From the NCBI GenBank assembly GCA_023374045.1, contig CM041779.1, forward strand, positions 265,370,131 to 265,434,130: a stretch of 64,000 nucleotides of DNA, in the 5' to 3' direction. The number at the start of each line of letters is the position of its first letter. Within the stretch, counting starts at the first letter, position 1. The translations under genes were made by a program, and so were the position numbers. Of the stretch, positions 32,897-46,416 are shown in pieces. A model generated the notes under the pieces. That model saw only the letters and a program-made list of their open reading frames with translations. It did no database searches and was not told the origin of the DNA. Source of the DNA: Limonium bicolor (Eukaryota > Streptophyta > Magnoliopsida > Caryophyllales > Plumbaginaceae).

Positions 32897-35809
32897 AACA
32901 AGGAAGTACTGCTTCATCTCCATTCTGTGTTACGATAGTCTGTACTATTCCAACTTTCTCTTCTTCTTTCCTCTACTATTTCACATGCCTAACAACAGCA
33001 GCAACACTACCTCATCTTTCCCATCTTTCTGCGACAGCAGGCAGCTACTACCAGTCTCCTCCCTTCTTTTCTTCTTCTGTAGACAGAAACAACAACAAGA
33101 CCTACACTCCAGTACTATCACTTTCCTTATCCTCAGTACAACAACAAAGGAAATAACAACAAAAAAAAACTAGTGAGAACTTCTTACTTTCCCTCTTCTT
33201 TTCTTCACGGTTCCAACTCCTTGCTTACCAGATCTACTGCTCCATATGCAGCTCATCTCCCTCTTCATGAAATAAAAGCAAATTCTAATCTAAGACTTCA
33301 TTATCGGTAGCATACAGAGGAGAAACAACAAGGGTAAACCAACTCATAAAAAAATGGTAAGGTGCAACTTCTCTCTTCTTTCTTTTACGGTCTGAGTTTC
33401 CACCAGACCTTTTTCCCCATTCATACTACCTACTCTAGCCTTCTTTCTTTGCGTGAGACAGCAAAAAGAAACCCCAGTTGAGCACTGATTTCTGGCACCG
33501 AAAACAGCAACCAGAAGCTGCACAAGTCAAGGTAGAAGTTTCCTTCTTTTCCTTCTTTTCATGGCAGTTTTTCCAGTTCCTTTTCATCAGCTTCTCTACC
33601 TTGTTTCAAGGATGAGAATCCACCCTTAGAGACTCCATTCCATCCTGCTTGTTAAGCTAAAAGCCGACACTAAAATACCCCATGGAAGGAGCCTAAAAAC
33701 AAGGTAAAATCAAGCTAAACATGGCTGCATCATCCTTCTTTTCTCCCTTACTTTCCCATGTAACTTACTGAGTATACTCCTCTGCGTATAGCTGCTGAAA
33801 ACACCAGTAAAAGCCTTCAAAAACTGAGGTAAAGAACTCTCTTCTTGCAAAAAAAAAACTATACTTAAAACCTCCCTAACTAGCATGTTGCTTACAGTGG
33901 CTGACTAAGCTCTTTTGCTATGGCTGAAACGATCCATAAATTGGGTATATATGTACCCATATACTACCAGCAAGCGAAGGGTTATTACAAGAGGAATCGA
34001 GCAATTAAAAAGGGCGAGGGAGAGGTTGTGACTGGTGAGGTGTTGCTGGAAGAGTTTTTCAAGGTAATGACGTAAACACTCTCCTATTACCATATAACTT
34101 ACTAGTCTGAATATTGTTGTGGGAACCAAAATTTTAGGTGGATATATGTGTGTACTTAAGTTAGTAATGTGTGGAGTGAATATGATTTAGGAAAAAAAAA
34201 TAAATGAACCGTAACGTATATAAATTAGTTAAAGTCAAATTATGTGTTTAAAAGAAAACAAATGATTTTTAGAAGTTAATATACAAAATTTTATATAACC
34301 GTGAGGATGAGTGTGCATATATATATATACTAGATCCAAAAAAGATGTAGAAATTTAATAGTTAAATAATTAATTATGGAGGTTAAGTGTTAATGGTTTA
34401 ATTAAGGTTATTCTGTGAGTGAATAATGAAAGAAAATGGAAGGAAAAGATTTAGAGAAATTAAGTATATATATTTTGTAGCAACCGTGAGCTAGGGTGTG
34501 ATTTTGGGACTTCTCTATGTCTTTTAATGGTAAATGGTATGCTATGTTTAAGCCTTGTATTTAGGCATTTTCATTATGCTTACATAAAGCTTAATACGAC
34601 TATTATTGAGTTTTAAGGTGGTTTGAATAGATATATAAAATTCTGGTACAAAATATAGTTTTAGTGAACAAAATCACTTAGGAAGATATTAGATGGATGT
34701 AACTATATTTATAAGTCTACAACATGGTTTAAATGAATATAAAACCTTATAAAAGGTCTAAGTGAAATAAAAGTATTGTATATGGGATCAAAACATAATT
34801 AAACGAAAAATAGAGCACCAAGTATAATTAATACCGAGTGGGATTGATCTTAAGAAGTTTATAAATAAAATGTGAATTTTATGAAACTAAGGGTTAATTG
34901 TAAAAATAGAGAATTAATTGGGGTATTTTCATAAATAAAAACAAATCTGGTCAAAGGGATAATTTAGGTGGTCAACCTTGACCACAAGTGAGGTTTGACC
35001 GAAGTTAAATAATAGAAGTATATTTTTGGGTATTTAAAGAAATATTAAGCCAAAATAAACATTTATAAAAAATGGGGTATTTAAGTGATTAACGAGAATT
35101 ATAGGTGTTGGGAAATAAATATTAAGACCCTAGGGGTTTTTGGAAGTTAAAAGAATTTTTGGGTTAGTTTTGATGAATTAGTTAATTAAGGATTATAATA
35201 TATGGTTTAAGTACTAATTTGTAACGATTTAAAAATCTATGGGTATATAATGTAATTTCTGAAAGATTAGGGGTTGGAATAGAATTTAAATGACCTTGAG
35301 GGTCTGTAAGTAATTTGGGAAAATTATAAGTTGGTCTTGTGATTTATTTAATTAAGGAGTATAACATATATTTTAAGTATCAAAATGTAACATTTTATAA
35401 AACTTATGGGCTACTCGGTGAATAACCAAAAGTTTGGGTGGAAATGGAGATTAGAACAACCCTTGAGGTTGTTCGGAAAATTGGAGAAAATATTGGTAGG
35501 TTTTTGGGAATAAATAAATCAATGTGTATAATATAAAGTTTTGAGATTAAATTGTAAGTTTATAAAATAAACTTGGGCTAAAGTATAAATAATGAAAGTA
35601 TGGGTTAAGAGACATCAAAACTGGACATGTGGGCTTATTTAGGATCAAGAGAAATATTGGGTTAGTTTCGGTATTTAAAGATAATTAAAGTGTATATTAT
35701 AAAGTCTTAAGTATTAAATGAAAGTTCATAAAATAGAGGGGGTTATAGTGTAATTAGGAGGAAAGATGTGGGTGAATAAATAAATCTGAATAATCAGAGG
35801 GGCTGTTCG

Positions 35810-35847
<38 letters not shown>

Positions 35848-37881
35848 GGTATATTATAAGGTTGGAATATCTTGGATTATAAATTACTAAGGTTAAGAAT
35901 ATAACAAGTATGGAGTATGGGGTAGTTTTGTAAATAAACAAACATATGGGATGAAGAGGGGAACTACCGAAACTAAAAAGGGATGTTTAGAATATATATA
36001 TATATGGGCAGGTTATAATATAAAGTTTTTGGGTGATATAATGAGACATTATATTTAAGTATGAAAGGATTTGTCATAAAGGGGTTATTAAAGAGCAAAT
36101 ATGCATTATATACATTTACATTAAATGATGGGGTAAGTTGGTGAATTCTAGAAGTATAAGATATGGTTGGAATTTTTGTTACGAGGAGAACCTTACGATT
36201 ATATCAAGGGAATTTATAACGTGACATTAAGATATAATAGGAATAACGAGTTACATATGGGATTATACGATTACATGTAAAACATGAATGTAACGACAAT
36301 AACGTTACACGCATATACGAGTGTATATCATCTTATGTGTGTACAAGGGTGCGTAAATGACAACGCATAACTACAACTACAATACATGTGTACTTGTGTA
36401 TATATAAATGTCCGCTTATGTTCGTAAACAAACTACGTAAACTATCTCGAATAACAAAATGTTTAGACTTCATACATGCGCGCACGTAACATTATCTCTG
36501 CGTGCATGCAACCCGACAATAAGTAAACCAATTGTGAACGAAACTTCCATGTGACAAGTATTACTGTCATAACAACACCTACACACTCGTAAAGAATAAC
36601 GAGTAGCTGAAGCGTAAACCCTAAGGTTAACGAAAACGAGTGAACAAGAGGTCAACTAAGGGTTAGCTACGAGATGGAAGTAAGCATTTAGTCCTGGATG
36701 GTTAAGTGAGTTTGGAAATATATATACATATATATATATATAATATATATATATATATATAATATATATATATTGATATTAGAACTACGTATGTACCAGA
36801 GGTACGAGGGTAGACACGAGCATTGTGAGCGCTAGAGACTACACGGGGATTATTACGCGAGCGCCGACGGTGTACGGTATGTTCATTGTGTGGTCCGAAC
36901 CTCTGAGGGAAGCCTCGGTTCGGGTATTGATTGACTATGTGACCAGAGCGATATGTTTGCTATGCATGATTGTGTGGATTATTTATAAGGTTGGTAAGCG
37001 TTTATTATTGTGCGCGATGTCTTTGGACATATTACTATGATTGTTTATGCGGTTGGAATACTAATATTCGGGAACTTTATCCCTAACTGACCTAAGTAAA
37101 ACACTTAGGAACGAGACTCGGGATCCCCAGTCTTTAGAGCGTGATATTCGAACATGGTTATAACCTAGATTATTTCTAGGGAAGTACATAAGACTTCAAA
37201 GGTAATAAATGGTAAGGACTTCTCCTAGACCTAAGAATTTACTTAGGGTAGTTGATTAAGGATTAATCACATACTGGAGAGTGTTGGTTATGGTACATGG
37301 TATAGGAATCCAATTAGTTTCGACTAGTTGGTTGCGCATTGGTGATCACCGGAGTATAACGTCCGTATCGGACCGACTCCCTCTATATTCTGATGGGCCT
37401 AGATAGACTGTTGGACCAGGGTGCCGACTTTGGCACACGGCTTCGGCCATTCATGGACGCCTTTATTAGGCAAGTGGAAGGCCCGGGATCGAATGATCCT
37501 TGGTAATGAGCACTTCGTGTGTACGGGAGGACTACTGTCCTTTAAGGATTTTCCGGGTTGTCCTAACATGACGCCCAATGGTATGGAGAGTAAGACTAAA
37601 TGGTGATTAACATAATTTAAAGAAAAAACTACTAACATCTCGATGGAAGTACCTACGCGTTTGTATGAATGTTTATAGTACATGGTATTCGGTATGTCGT
37701 GGATTGTATGCAATGTATGGATTGTCACTTTGATGGATTACTGTATGCTTATGCATGTTATTTACTGTTGTATATAAACTGTAAAATGAACCAGCATGTA
37801 ATCAACCTCATGTTTAGACAGTTAATTGACCTAAGTGACCTAAAGGGTCTAGGATTACACTTTAGCATACCAGCATATAGT

Positions 37882-37917
37882 TTGCTGAGCCCCTTTTTGG
37901 GGCCAACACATTTCAGG
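37882..37917 (+). promoter_or_regulatory. Conserved CCCC/GGGG hairpin and CAG-GT site (LARD C)
   Basis: GCTGAGCCCC and GGGGCC form a hairpin, followed by ACACATTTCAG|GTC, about 370-400 bp before the LTR end. Same order as in LARD B and the solo LTR. Confidence 0.55.
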
Positions 37918-38291
37918 TCATGGATCGGGATGTGAAGCCGGAGTACGGGAATATGGGTAGACGACCTTGACTTTTATTTATCACATGTTTAATATTAAAT
38001 CGGTTAGCACGTTGAAATTCTGGGAACTCTTTATATGCTCACTTGTTATAGGTATTGGTTTGTATATAGGATAATGTAATAAATATCTCGTTCATCACTG
38101 CGGTTAGTTGTTGTTGTTCATTGTTAGATTACGGTTATGCTTCTTTACTCGCATGGGCGAGTAATGGCATGTGACACCCAAGTGAGGATTAATGTAGTTT
38201 AACTTCCACTGTGAGACGTCTCTAATTATGCTACATGAGTGATTATACAAGAGTGATTATTATGAGATAGCGAGTGGGGTGTTACATTGAG

Positions 38292-38316
38292 TGGTATCAG
38301 AGCGGTACTCCGCTCT
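38292..38316 (+). promoter_or_regulatory. LARD C primer-binding site within a hairpin
   Basis: TGGTATCAGAGC (38292-38303) is the standard initiator-methionine tRNA primer site. AGAGCGG at 38299-38305 is followed by TACT and CCGCTCT (38310-38316), a perfect seven-base stem that covers the last PBS bases. Confidence 0.85.
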
Positions 38317-40918
38317 AATGAAGAGATATTAGGATTAAGACAGTGAGCATAGGACTTGGGTAATACGGGAAACATTTGTGAGGTACGAGCCGCCCGGTCT
38401 TAAACAAAGCAGTGTCTTAGCAACGCTAACGCATAACAATATTGGCCTTAATGGCATAATTATGTTATTAATTTCTATGCGGTAAACTACCGAGTAATGA
38501 TTTGACACATTGTATTACGGGTGGCGAGGAGAGGCATGTCGGGGTGACGGAGGTCCTGCAACCCCGAATAGCATTGAGACAGCAGTCGCTGCACTAGCTT
38601 AATGGAAGAACACCCCTAGGAAAACAGTAGTGGTACCCCACCCGCCGTTGCCCACACCTCGAGTATCACCCATAGAGGCAATGTAATGGTTGACGCCAAG
38701 GAGTCAGAAAGATTCCTCCTATTCAGAAGACCGATGCGAACGCTATAGTCACTGTGACATCAATACAAACAGAAGACATTGAGATACGACGAGTCATTAA
38801 GGACCGGAGGTCCTGATAACTACATACTATCTAGAAGCGTACTTATACGCAGTGAAGAATATACAATAAACCCGACTTTGAAGAGGGATAGGAAGCCATA
38901 GGACAATCGGGTTAGCCTATAATTAGACACCAGAACCCTGTCCAGTTAACCCAAGGAAAACACGTGCAGGTGCACCTGAAGATCGAACGATGGAAGCACG
39001 AGTTCTAGACGACTACCAAAATGCATAATATACGGAACCAAGGACTGCATGGAAGCCTCTCCCGGAATGGGAATAGCTTCAACCGGATATGACCTAGATG
39101 GCCCAGTTAAACCTGACCTACAATCACAATAACCATATGAGCTTACGAGCTAAACTCCTAAAATTACAATAACACAACGCTCAAGAAGAGGAATGTCGTA
39201 CCAAGGACAACTAAAGTGCTCCATCTACTGGACCGGAAGCACCACGAGGTAGCCACACGGAGTAGACTCCGGCCGATATGAACTACTAGAAGGGGAAAGA
39301 AGTCACCAGGGGGCAGAACACCCCAAATTTTGTGGGAACCTTAGGCGCTGGTACTAGTACACAGCGCGATCTAAGTAACCGCACATCCTTAACTTAATGA
39401 ATTGACTGTAGGAACATGCGTCAGAAACCTCCTCCTACCATGAAGGAGTTTAAAACAAAACTCAGAAAGAGCCTAACTCAGAAAACCTGGAAATAAAATT
39501 ACCTTAGAATACTTACCATACTTTAACGAACCGAAATAACCCCAATACTACCCTTTTCAAGACTGATCAACTAAACCATGCTCAATCGACCGTAGCGTCA
39601 GTGAAACAAACAATTCCGGAAACCGATGACTCAACCTGCATGGCGCGCTTTCTACAGCAAGTGCCATAGCCAATACTATACTCACCATTTTCTCCTACCT
39701 CGCGCACTTGCTAAAGCAAGTGCTACAACGACGACTACAATTATGGTTACAATTACAACTATAATTATGACTAATATCACAACAATAACTAACGACAAAT
39801 ACAATTGAATTTTACAGACCGTGTAGGCCATAGGTGCAACACCTTGTCCACCAGTAATGACCAAACATTCATATGACTTCAGTACGAACCTCGTAACCGC
39901 AGCCACATCTACAACTACAATTGCAATTATAACTATAACTGCAACTATGATTGCAACTGTAACTACAAGAATGACGACAGTTAGGATTGGACTCTACAAG
40001 ACCGTATAGGCCATGACTACCGGTAATCACTAAATATTCATGAAATATTAGTACAATTTTATAACGATAACTTGACACCATAGGGTCACAAACCTTTAGA
40101 ACATGAAAACTGCAACCATGGGAGGACCCGATGAGTCAGAAAATTCATACTAAAGAGCATACTCCAGCCCATAACAAACTACAACCATTTAAACAATAAC
40201 CAATCGATAACATCGGCTAATGAACCAAACGTCATAACAAACTTCTCAAAATTATTTAATGGTTTGAAATTGACGTGGGAGGTGGAACTTGATCCGGTAC
40301 AGATCAAGGGAAGCTGAACACAAATTGGGGTTGAAGGATAGTTCAACACTGATACTGATCACATCAGGGTCGGATGATTCCTGAAACTCTCTACAAGTGG
40401 TCACAATTAATTACATTGGAAATAAACAAGGAACTGAAGTATAACAACTGCAGACAACTAAAATACATGCAATCCTACAAATAAGGTGTCAAATATGAGT
40501 CACTTCCGAATGTATACATATAAGGAACGGTGGTGGAACATAACCATGTAACAATTAGGGATGATACTATGCCCATAATGGCACACACCAACACATAATC
40601 AATGCTGGGAGAAGAGAAAGAACATGCTAGTCCTCAATAGGACCAACATTGAATATACTATACCGCACCACAATTATTACCTCAACCGATTGCAACCATA
40701 AACGTGAATCAAAGTTGAACACCTAAATAATTACCACCCAAGGCATTAACCATATCAGGGAATGCCATGACCAACCAGACGAACAGATGTCAGGTTACAA
40801 TTATACACTGTTAATTCATTTGATCACACCGATCATTGGATGAGGGTTCAGAATAAAAAGGGGAATGGCTACAGCCATTGGCGTCCCGCCAAACAATAGG
40901 TGACAAAAGGGAATACGT
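38317..40918 (+). other. Internal region of LARD C (non-coding, cut by the CACTA element)
   Basis: The segment 40285-40402 is the reverse complement of the conserved LARD blocks at 19612-19745 and 51618-51750. Between about 39710 and 40070 there is an imperfect duplication (GACCGTGTAGGCCAT near 39818 and GACCGTATAGGCCAT near 39999) around AAC/TAT-rich sequence. No coding domain is seen. The distance from the PBS to the conserved block is about 2.0 kb, against about 4.0 kb in LARD B, so C appears shortened. Confidence 0.65.
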
Positions 40919-41230
40919 CACTACTAGAAAAAACGGCATTAGCGACGGACAATTCCGTCTCTAATCCGTCGCTAAACGATATTAGCGACGGATTAGAGAC
41001 GGAATTATCCGTCGCTAATGCCGTCGTCGCTAAATCAAAGTCACGTCGGAAGCCGTCATCCGTCGCCAAATAGCGACGGATTAGAGACGGAGTCGTCCGT
41101 CGCTAAATCCATATTGGCGACGGATTAGAGACCGAACTGTCCGTCGCTAAGCTGGCGACGGAAATTTATATTTTTCTGATTAATTTTTAGCGACAGACAT
41201 TCCGTCGCTATTCCGTCGCTAATGTTTTAA
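40919..41230. repeat. Left terminus and subterminal repeats of the CACTA element
   Basis: About a dozen copies of GCGACGGA in both orientations, often as TTAGCGACGGA...TCCGTCGCTAA inverted pairs. In En/Spm-type elements such subterminal motifs bind the TNPA protein. Confidence 0.92.
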
Positions 41231-41388
41231 TTTTAAAAAAAATATTTAAATTTTAATTCGTAGACATATTTTCACCTGTAAATGGGACATATAACACATT
41301 TATTCATCCACCTTTAATATGCAATACCATAAACAGTGTACTCTTTAATCTCACTAGCAGACCAAAAATAAATGTTCAGTCAACACAA

Positions 41389-42050
41389 TCACGCCAAATA
41401 AGCAATACCATGAAGTAGTGCAGTCGAATTGATACAGACATAGTTCAAGCTAATAAAGTCAAAATCATATCTATCTAATACGCCCCCCCCAACCATGTCC
41501 ATCCCCTGGACGGTATCCCATATGATCACCCGGACACCCGAACCACCTGAGCCATCATGTGGATCTCTAGGCCACTGACCCCATCCACCCGTACTAGAGC
41601 CAGCACCAGGATCACCGTACGGTCGACTCTGCTGAGAGGGAAACATTTGGGAGATCTGCGCTCGTATCATCCTCTGCATCTCCTCGCCGTACATCTCCTG
41701 GCGCATCGCTTCCCTCTCCTCAATACGAACCTGCCGCCTGTAATTTTCATCGAACTTCTGACTCAGATCCTGCTCAATCTCCATCTTCATGGACTAGTAT
41801 GTGCTATGGTCTTTGCCGGAAGCACGGAGCTAGTGTCGGTGGATGTGAAATGAATCGGGGAAGTACGCCGGGTGCTAGCTCGCCCACACCATAGACCCTC
41901 TGCTTTCTGGATTTTCCTTCAACAGCCTTATAAAAAATTTCATTAGGGTCTACTGGTGTGGCTTGCAGAGATGGATCATCAGGAGTGGTTGACTCCTGAG
42001 TGGCAGCATCTAACAGCTCTTCGTATTTATGCTTCATAATCATAACACAA

Positions 42051-42092
<42 letters not shown>

Positions 42093-43693
42093 TCGCTAAT
42101 GAATAAATTTCAATAATGTAATCAACTTAAATAAGTTAAATTAAAACACTTACAGTAGTTTCCTCGACCTTGGGGCATACAGGCACACTGTTTCCATGCT
42201 CATCCTTGCTCGAATGAGTGTGTATGAACAATGTGTAAGCATTCGGTTGTGTACCGTATTTCTTAGTCTACAAAAAAACACTTGATTAAATTAGAAGCAA
42301 GCCTTTAAAAAATTTGACAGAACCTCCCCTGTTTTTTTAAATTTCCCACACATAAAAACCAGGATTGTTCAGTCAGAATCAGATAATGATTAATCAATCA
42401 AGGCTTAAAAAAATCTGACATAACCTCCCCTGTTTTTATGCATTTGCCCACACATATACAATCCAATGTTGCACATATCAGAATCTGATAACAATCACAA
42501 CTCACATAATGCATTCAAAGTTGCTTTATCACATTCACATTCACATTCACATTCACATTCACATTCACATGTACTTGCATCCAGTTTCATATACACTTAC
42601 ATAACAAAAAAAACTCACCAGAACCCTCTGATGCTCCTATATCGAGCGAGAACCGCATGCATGAGTAGATAGACCACCACCAGGTGTATGCTCAGTCCGC
42701 CGGTTGCGAGAGTTAATCTCGCTGATCTTCTTACGCTTCTCATTCGCCCATTCGTGTTCCCAAGCCTGCCGAGATTTCGCTGACTTTTCTCCTCATTCTC
42801 TTAGCCTTCATCTTGTAGAGTGTGTCTGAATAACGTTTTCTGCCAAGGCGCAGAATATCTCATAGACAACACTCTCAAGGGCAGGATCCCAACGGAAGCG
42901 CTTCTGCATAAATTAGTAAGTGTAAGCATAACATATACAAAAAAAGAAGTTAAATATCAAGAATGGTTAAATACCTTGAATTCATTGAAATAGAATCTAT
43001 GCCCGTCCTGGCCCAAACCCTCCCAATTATAACCCTCTGGAAACCACCTCGTCTCAAAGCAAGGAAGAAAAGAACGAGCAACCTTGTTTGCAGGTAGTAG
43101 CTCCCTATAATTATATAATGCGTCACAAATTGACAATTAGCATATATATATTTAAAACAAAGTTTATTGAGAATTGTTTTTTACTTACATAGTACTTACC
43201 TGTCAGAGATAGTAATGACCACGCGGGGATCAACACCACCACCGTGTGTAGGGTGAAGCGTCTGAGCTATGCGGTGCTTCGTCAGATGGTGGTGAATCAT
43301 CATGTAGTGAAGGAGTAGACTGATGTGAGGAGTAGACTGATATGGAGGAGTAGGCTGACGTGGAGGAGTAGGCTGCCGTGGAGGTGGAGGAGTAGACTGT
43401 CGACGTAGAGGTAGAGATACAGATCGACGTCTCTCAACAGACGGCTGTGAATCTGGGACAATCGAAGAATGGTGTGGGTGAGAGTCGAAATAAGGGGTCC
43501 CCATGGGTGCTCGTCCTGACAAGGAGTGCGAAGGGGGCGGATGTAGAACCCAACGGGGATTCATGACCGGAACCATCCACATGATCAGCTGCAGCTGCTG
43601 AGAATCACCTGGGGGAGTAGAAGTGCTGGCCCTGCTTCTGCTTCGACCAAATGACCACCCAGATTTAAAAAAACTTCTACCACCTGCCATCAC
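41389..43693 (-). pseudogene. TNPA-like gene of the CACTA element (multi-exon, damaged)
   Basis: The first exon (about 43201-43687) starts MAGGRSFFK and ends at an AG|GTAAGT donor near 43199. A second (about 42975-43110) reads RWFPEGYNWEGLG and FYFNEFK and ends at AAG|GTAT. A third near 42905 starts KRFRWDP after a TGCAG acceptor, then loses frame. Further pieces at 41804-42043 (NEIFYKAVEGKSRKQRVYG) and 41389-41790 (charged helical region, then Gly-rich tail) complete the family pattern of plant En/Spm second genes (transposase 24 type). The known role of TNPA is binding subterminal repeats and regulating transposition. Confidence 0.7.
42529..42570. repeat. (ACATTC)n microsatellite
   Basis: About seven perfect copies of the hexamer inside an intron or spacer of the TNPA-like gene. 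A (TA)n tract also occurs at 42053-42090 and another at 45015-45041. Confidence 0.9.
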
Positions 43694-43827
43694 TGTGAAA
43701 ACCCATGCATGACAAACATCACATTAAACAATTAGTAGAATAAATATTTTTATACACTAATTAAAAAACAAATGAAATTAATATATTGTTGTTGCATAGT
43801 AGTTGTATGTAAGTTTACTTTTTAAAT

Positions 43828-46411
43828 TTATGTATCTGTTATGTCTACTAAATCAAATGTTTCTTCATCATCGACCAAAGGTGATAAAACCACATGATCT
43901 ACGGTTTCATCTTGCAGTGGCTGAACCTCCTCATCAACTGCTGATGAGTCGGGCATGTTCAAAGTGCTTCTCGCTTTCACTTTAGAGACAGCCCACCAAT
44001 CTTTCCTATCCCTTCTTTGATGGGTATGAGCAATAATACACTTGAACGCTTGATCAGCTAACAAAACGGCTCGTACTTGTCAAATTTTCTTGTGTGATTA
44101 ATGTCAACCAGCTTATATCGAGGATGTACTTGTACTCCTCTCTTTTCTGGGTCAAACCAATGACAATTAAACATTACAATCTTCTTCACAGGTAATGCGG
44201 GATACTCTAATTCGATGATCTCTTTCAGCACCCCGTAATAATCATACTCTGAGTCACCATAGTTTGTCCCAGATATGCAAACACACAGTTGTACGTTGTA
44301 CGGTCTTCTGAGTAAGACTCTGTGTGGAATTTGTACCCATTCACATAGAAACCAGAGTAGGAGGTTGCCACGTTCAACGGGCCTTGGGCCAAGCTACGAA
44401 CGAATTCGTTTGGCGTGGTAACATCGTTTGACTGTAATTTAGAAAAAATAATATCTTAATACCATATTTTGTATTGACCTTTATGTATATATATAAAGTC
44501 ACTCACATATGATCGGAACCATAAGGGAAAATCTGTTTCCATCTTAAGGTTGATTGTCTCATCCATTAATGTTGGTTCTACTTGTCGTAGTTGTCGCTCG
44601 TACATTCTACAACAAAAGATTTAAACTGAATTGTGAACACACTATTGAATTATACGTAAGAACGATGAATATAACTAATATTTGTATATATCTTACTCAA
44701 AATAAGGCTCCATTTCTGCACAATTTCGTAGAATGTACGATTGAGCGGCATCTAACTCACGAGCTGTCAACATTCTTCTTGTTCCTTTGCCAATCGGTTT
44801 ACCCATTGTTTTAAAAACAGATAATCTTTCTGGGTTGTCATCAACATCCTCTACAATTGTCTCGTTTCTACCAAGCTTGTATGGGTACGATGGTCCATCG
44901 TCAACGAAGTAAAACTTTGTGAATTTGGTGATCTCTTCCAGAAGGAATCCATTGCGAATGGATCCCTCAACTTTGTTGTTGTTTCTGATGAACCTTTTCA
45001 GTTTCCCCAAGTACCTATATATATATATATATATATATATGCAAACCAGTTACACCAATGAGTTACATATCACAAAAGTACAACATGTAGTACGTGCATT
45101 ATTGAAACTTGTATAGAATGTACCTCTCAAACGGATACATCCACCTGTACTGCACAGGTCCACATAAAGTTGCTTCAAAGGCGAGATGAAGAGGGAGATG
45201 TTCCATTGAGTCAAAAAAGCTTGGTGGGAATTTTTTTCCAATTTGCACATTATTTCTGGAATTTGACAGTTTAACCTTTGCATATTCGACTCTGAAAGCG
45301 ACGTGCATGTCAACTCTTGAAAAATAGGCACAGTTCGGTAATTGGCTCCCACACCTTTTGATCAAGAAGATGTCGAAAAGCTATGGGCATCAACCTTTGC
45401 AAGAAAACATGACAGTCATGACTTTTCATCCCAAACATTTTTCTGTTGGCCATGTCAACACACCTCCCAATGTTAGAAGCAAATCCATCAGGGAACTTTA
45501 AATTTTTCACCCATTCACACAAGATTTGAATACTATCTCTGTCCATGACATATTTTGCCTTAGGAATTGTGTTTGAACTCAAATCCGGTGCCAACTCAGG
45601 ACGGTTGCAATAATCGTTCAACTCTTGCCTCGAGTTAAATGTGTCTTTCGTCTTGTCCTTCACATTTACAACTGTGTTGAATATGTTTTCAAAAACATTT
45701 TTTTCAGTGTGCATCACATCTATAATATGTCTGATCAATAAATCTTTCCAATACGGTAGATCCCAGAAGATACTTCTTTTACTCCATCCACAAGTTTTAG
45801 CAATTTGAACATTTACTTCAGCCGAACCAATCTCAGTGACCTTCATAAAACCCATCCGATCAACTCTGCAAGTATTTCGTCACCAGTTTTGAAATGTGGG
45901 GCAACCTTGGTCTCTCTGTGCCCTTTACGAAAGACTTTTTATCATTACGAAACTTGTGGTCTGGAGGAAGAAACTTTCTGGAGTTGTCAAACCACGACTG
46001 CTTCTTACTACAACGCAATGTGAATGCGTCACTGTCTTCCATGCAATGTGGGCACGCCAGTCTACCAGCAGTGCTCCAACCTGATAGCATTGCATACGCA
46101 GGAAAGTCGTTTATGGTCCATCAATGCAGCTCTCATTTGAAAATTTTTCTTTCTAGACACATCATATGTTGTGACTCCAGCCCACAACTCTTACAACTCA
46201 GCTATAAGAGGTTGTAAAAACACATCAATCTTTCCTTTAGGATTTTTAGGGCCAGGAAAAAGTACTGTAAGAAAGAAGAACTCATCTTTCATACACATCC
46301 CAGGCGGTAAATTATATGGTGTAATTACAACTGGCCAGCAAGAGTACTGTCTTCCAGAAGCAGTAAATGGTTGGAAACCATCAGTACATAACCCAAGTCT
46401 GACATTTCTAG
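43828..46411 (-). pseudogene. TNPD-like transposase, C-terminal part
   Basis: Read on the minus strand from the LARD B insertion site. Transposase_21 motifs come first (RNVRLGLCTDGFQPF, WPVVITPYNLPPGMCM, LFPGPKNPKGKIDVFLQPL; then LSGWSTAGRLACPHC, KFLPPDHKFR), then HIIDVMHTEKNVFENI. Next are KSHDCHVFLQRLMPIAFR of the DUF4218 region, EGSIRNGFLLEEITKF, and the DUF4216 region (HWFDPEKRGVQVHP, DWWAVSKVKARSTLN). Frame changes near 45860, 45310, 45020 and 44065-44100 may be introns or decay. It would catalyse excision and insertion of the element. Confidence 0.85.
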
Positions 46412-46416
46412 ACTCC
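46412..46416. repeat. Target-site duplication ACTCC of LARD B (left)
   Basis: ACTCC precedes TGTAACACCCC here and follows GGGGTATTTCA at 60236-60240. It duplicates codons of the transposase. Confidence 0.95.

Larger units (their letters stand above)
27342..38286 (+). repeat. LTR of large element LARD C, interrupted by a LINE
   Basis: Starts TGAAATACCCCG and ends GGGGTGTTACA, immediately followed by TTGAG and a TGGTATCAGAGC primer site. Without the LINE and its target duplication the LTR is about 5.95 kb, longer than the 4.5 kb LTRs of B and the solo copy. The section 34150-36780 is very AT-rich and holds (TA)n tracts at 35810-35846 and 36719-36772. No gene is recognised. Only this one LTR is in the window. 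Confidence 0.8.

Noticed and set aside
38287..38291. TTGAG as a right target duplication, which would make 27342-38286 a solo LTR
   Set aside because: A canonical PBS follows at once, and LARD B has a five-base spacer at the same place, so TTGAG is better read as spacer; the match to 27337-27341 may be chance.
39626..39960. Possible repeat-rich protein with Ile/Val or Thr runs
   Set aside because: Frames arise from imperfect AAC/TAT repeats on both strands inside a non-coding LARD region.
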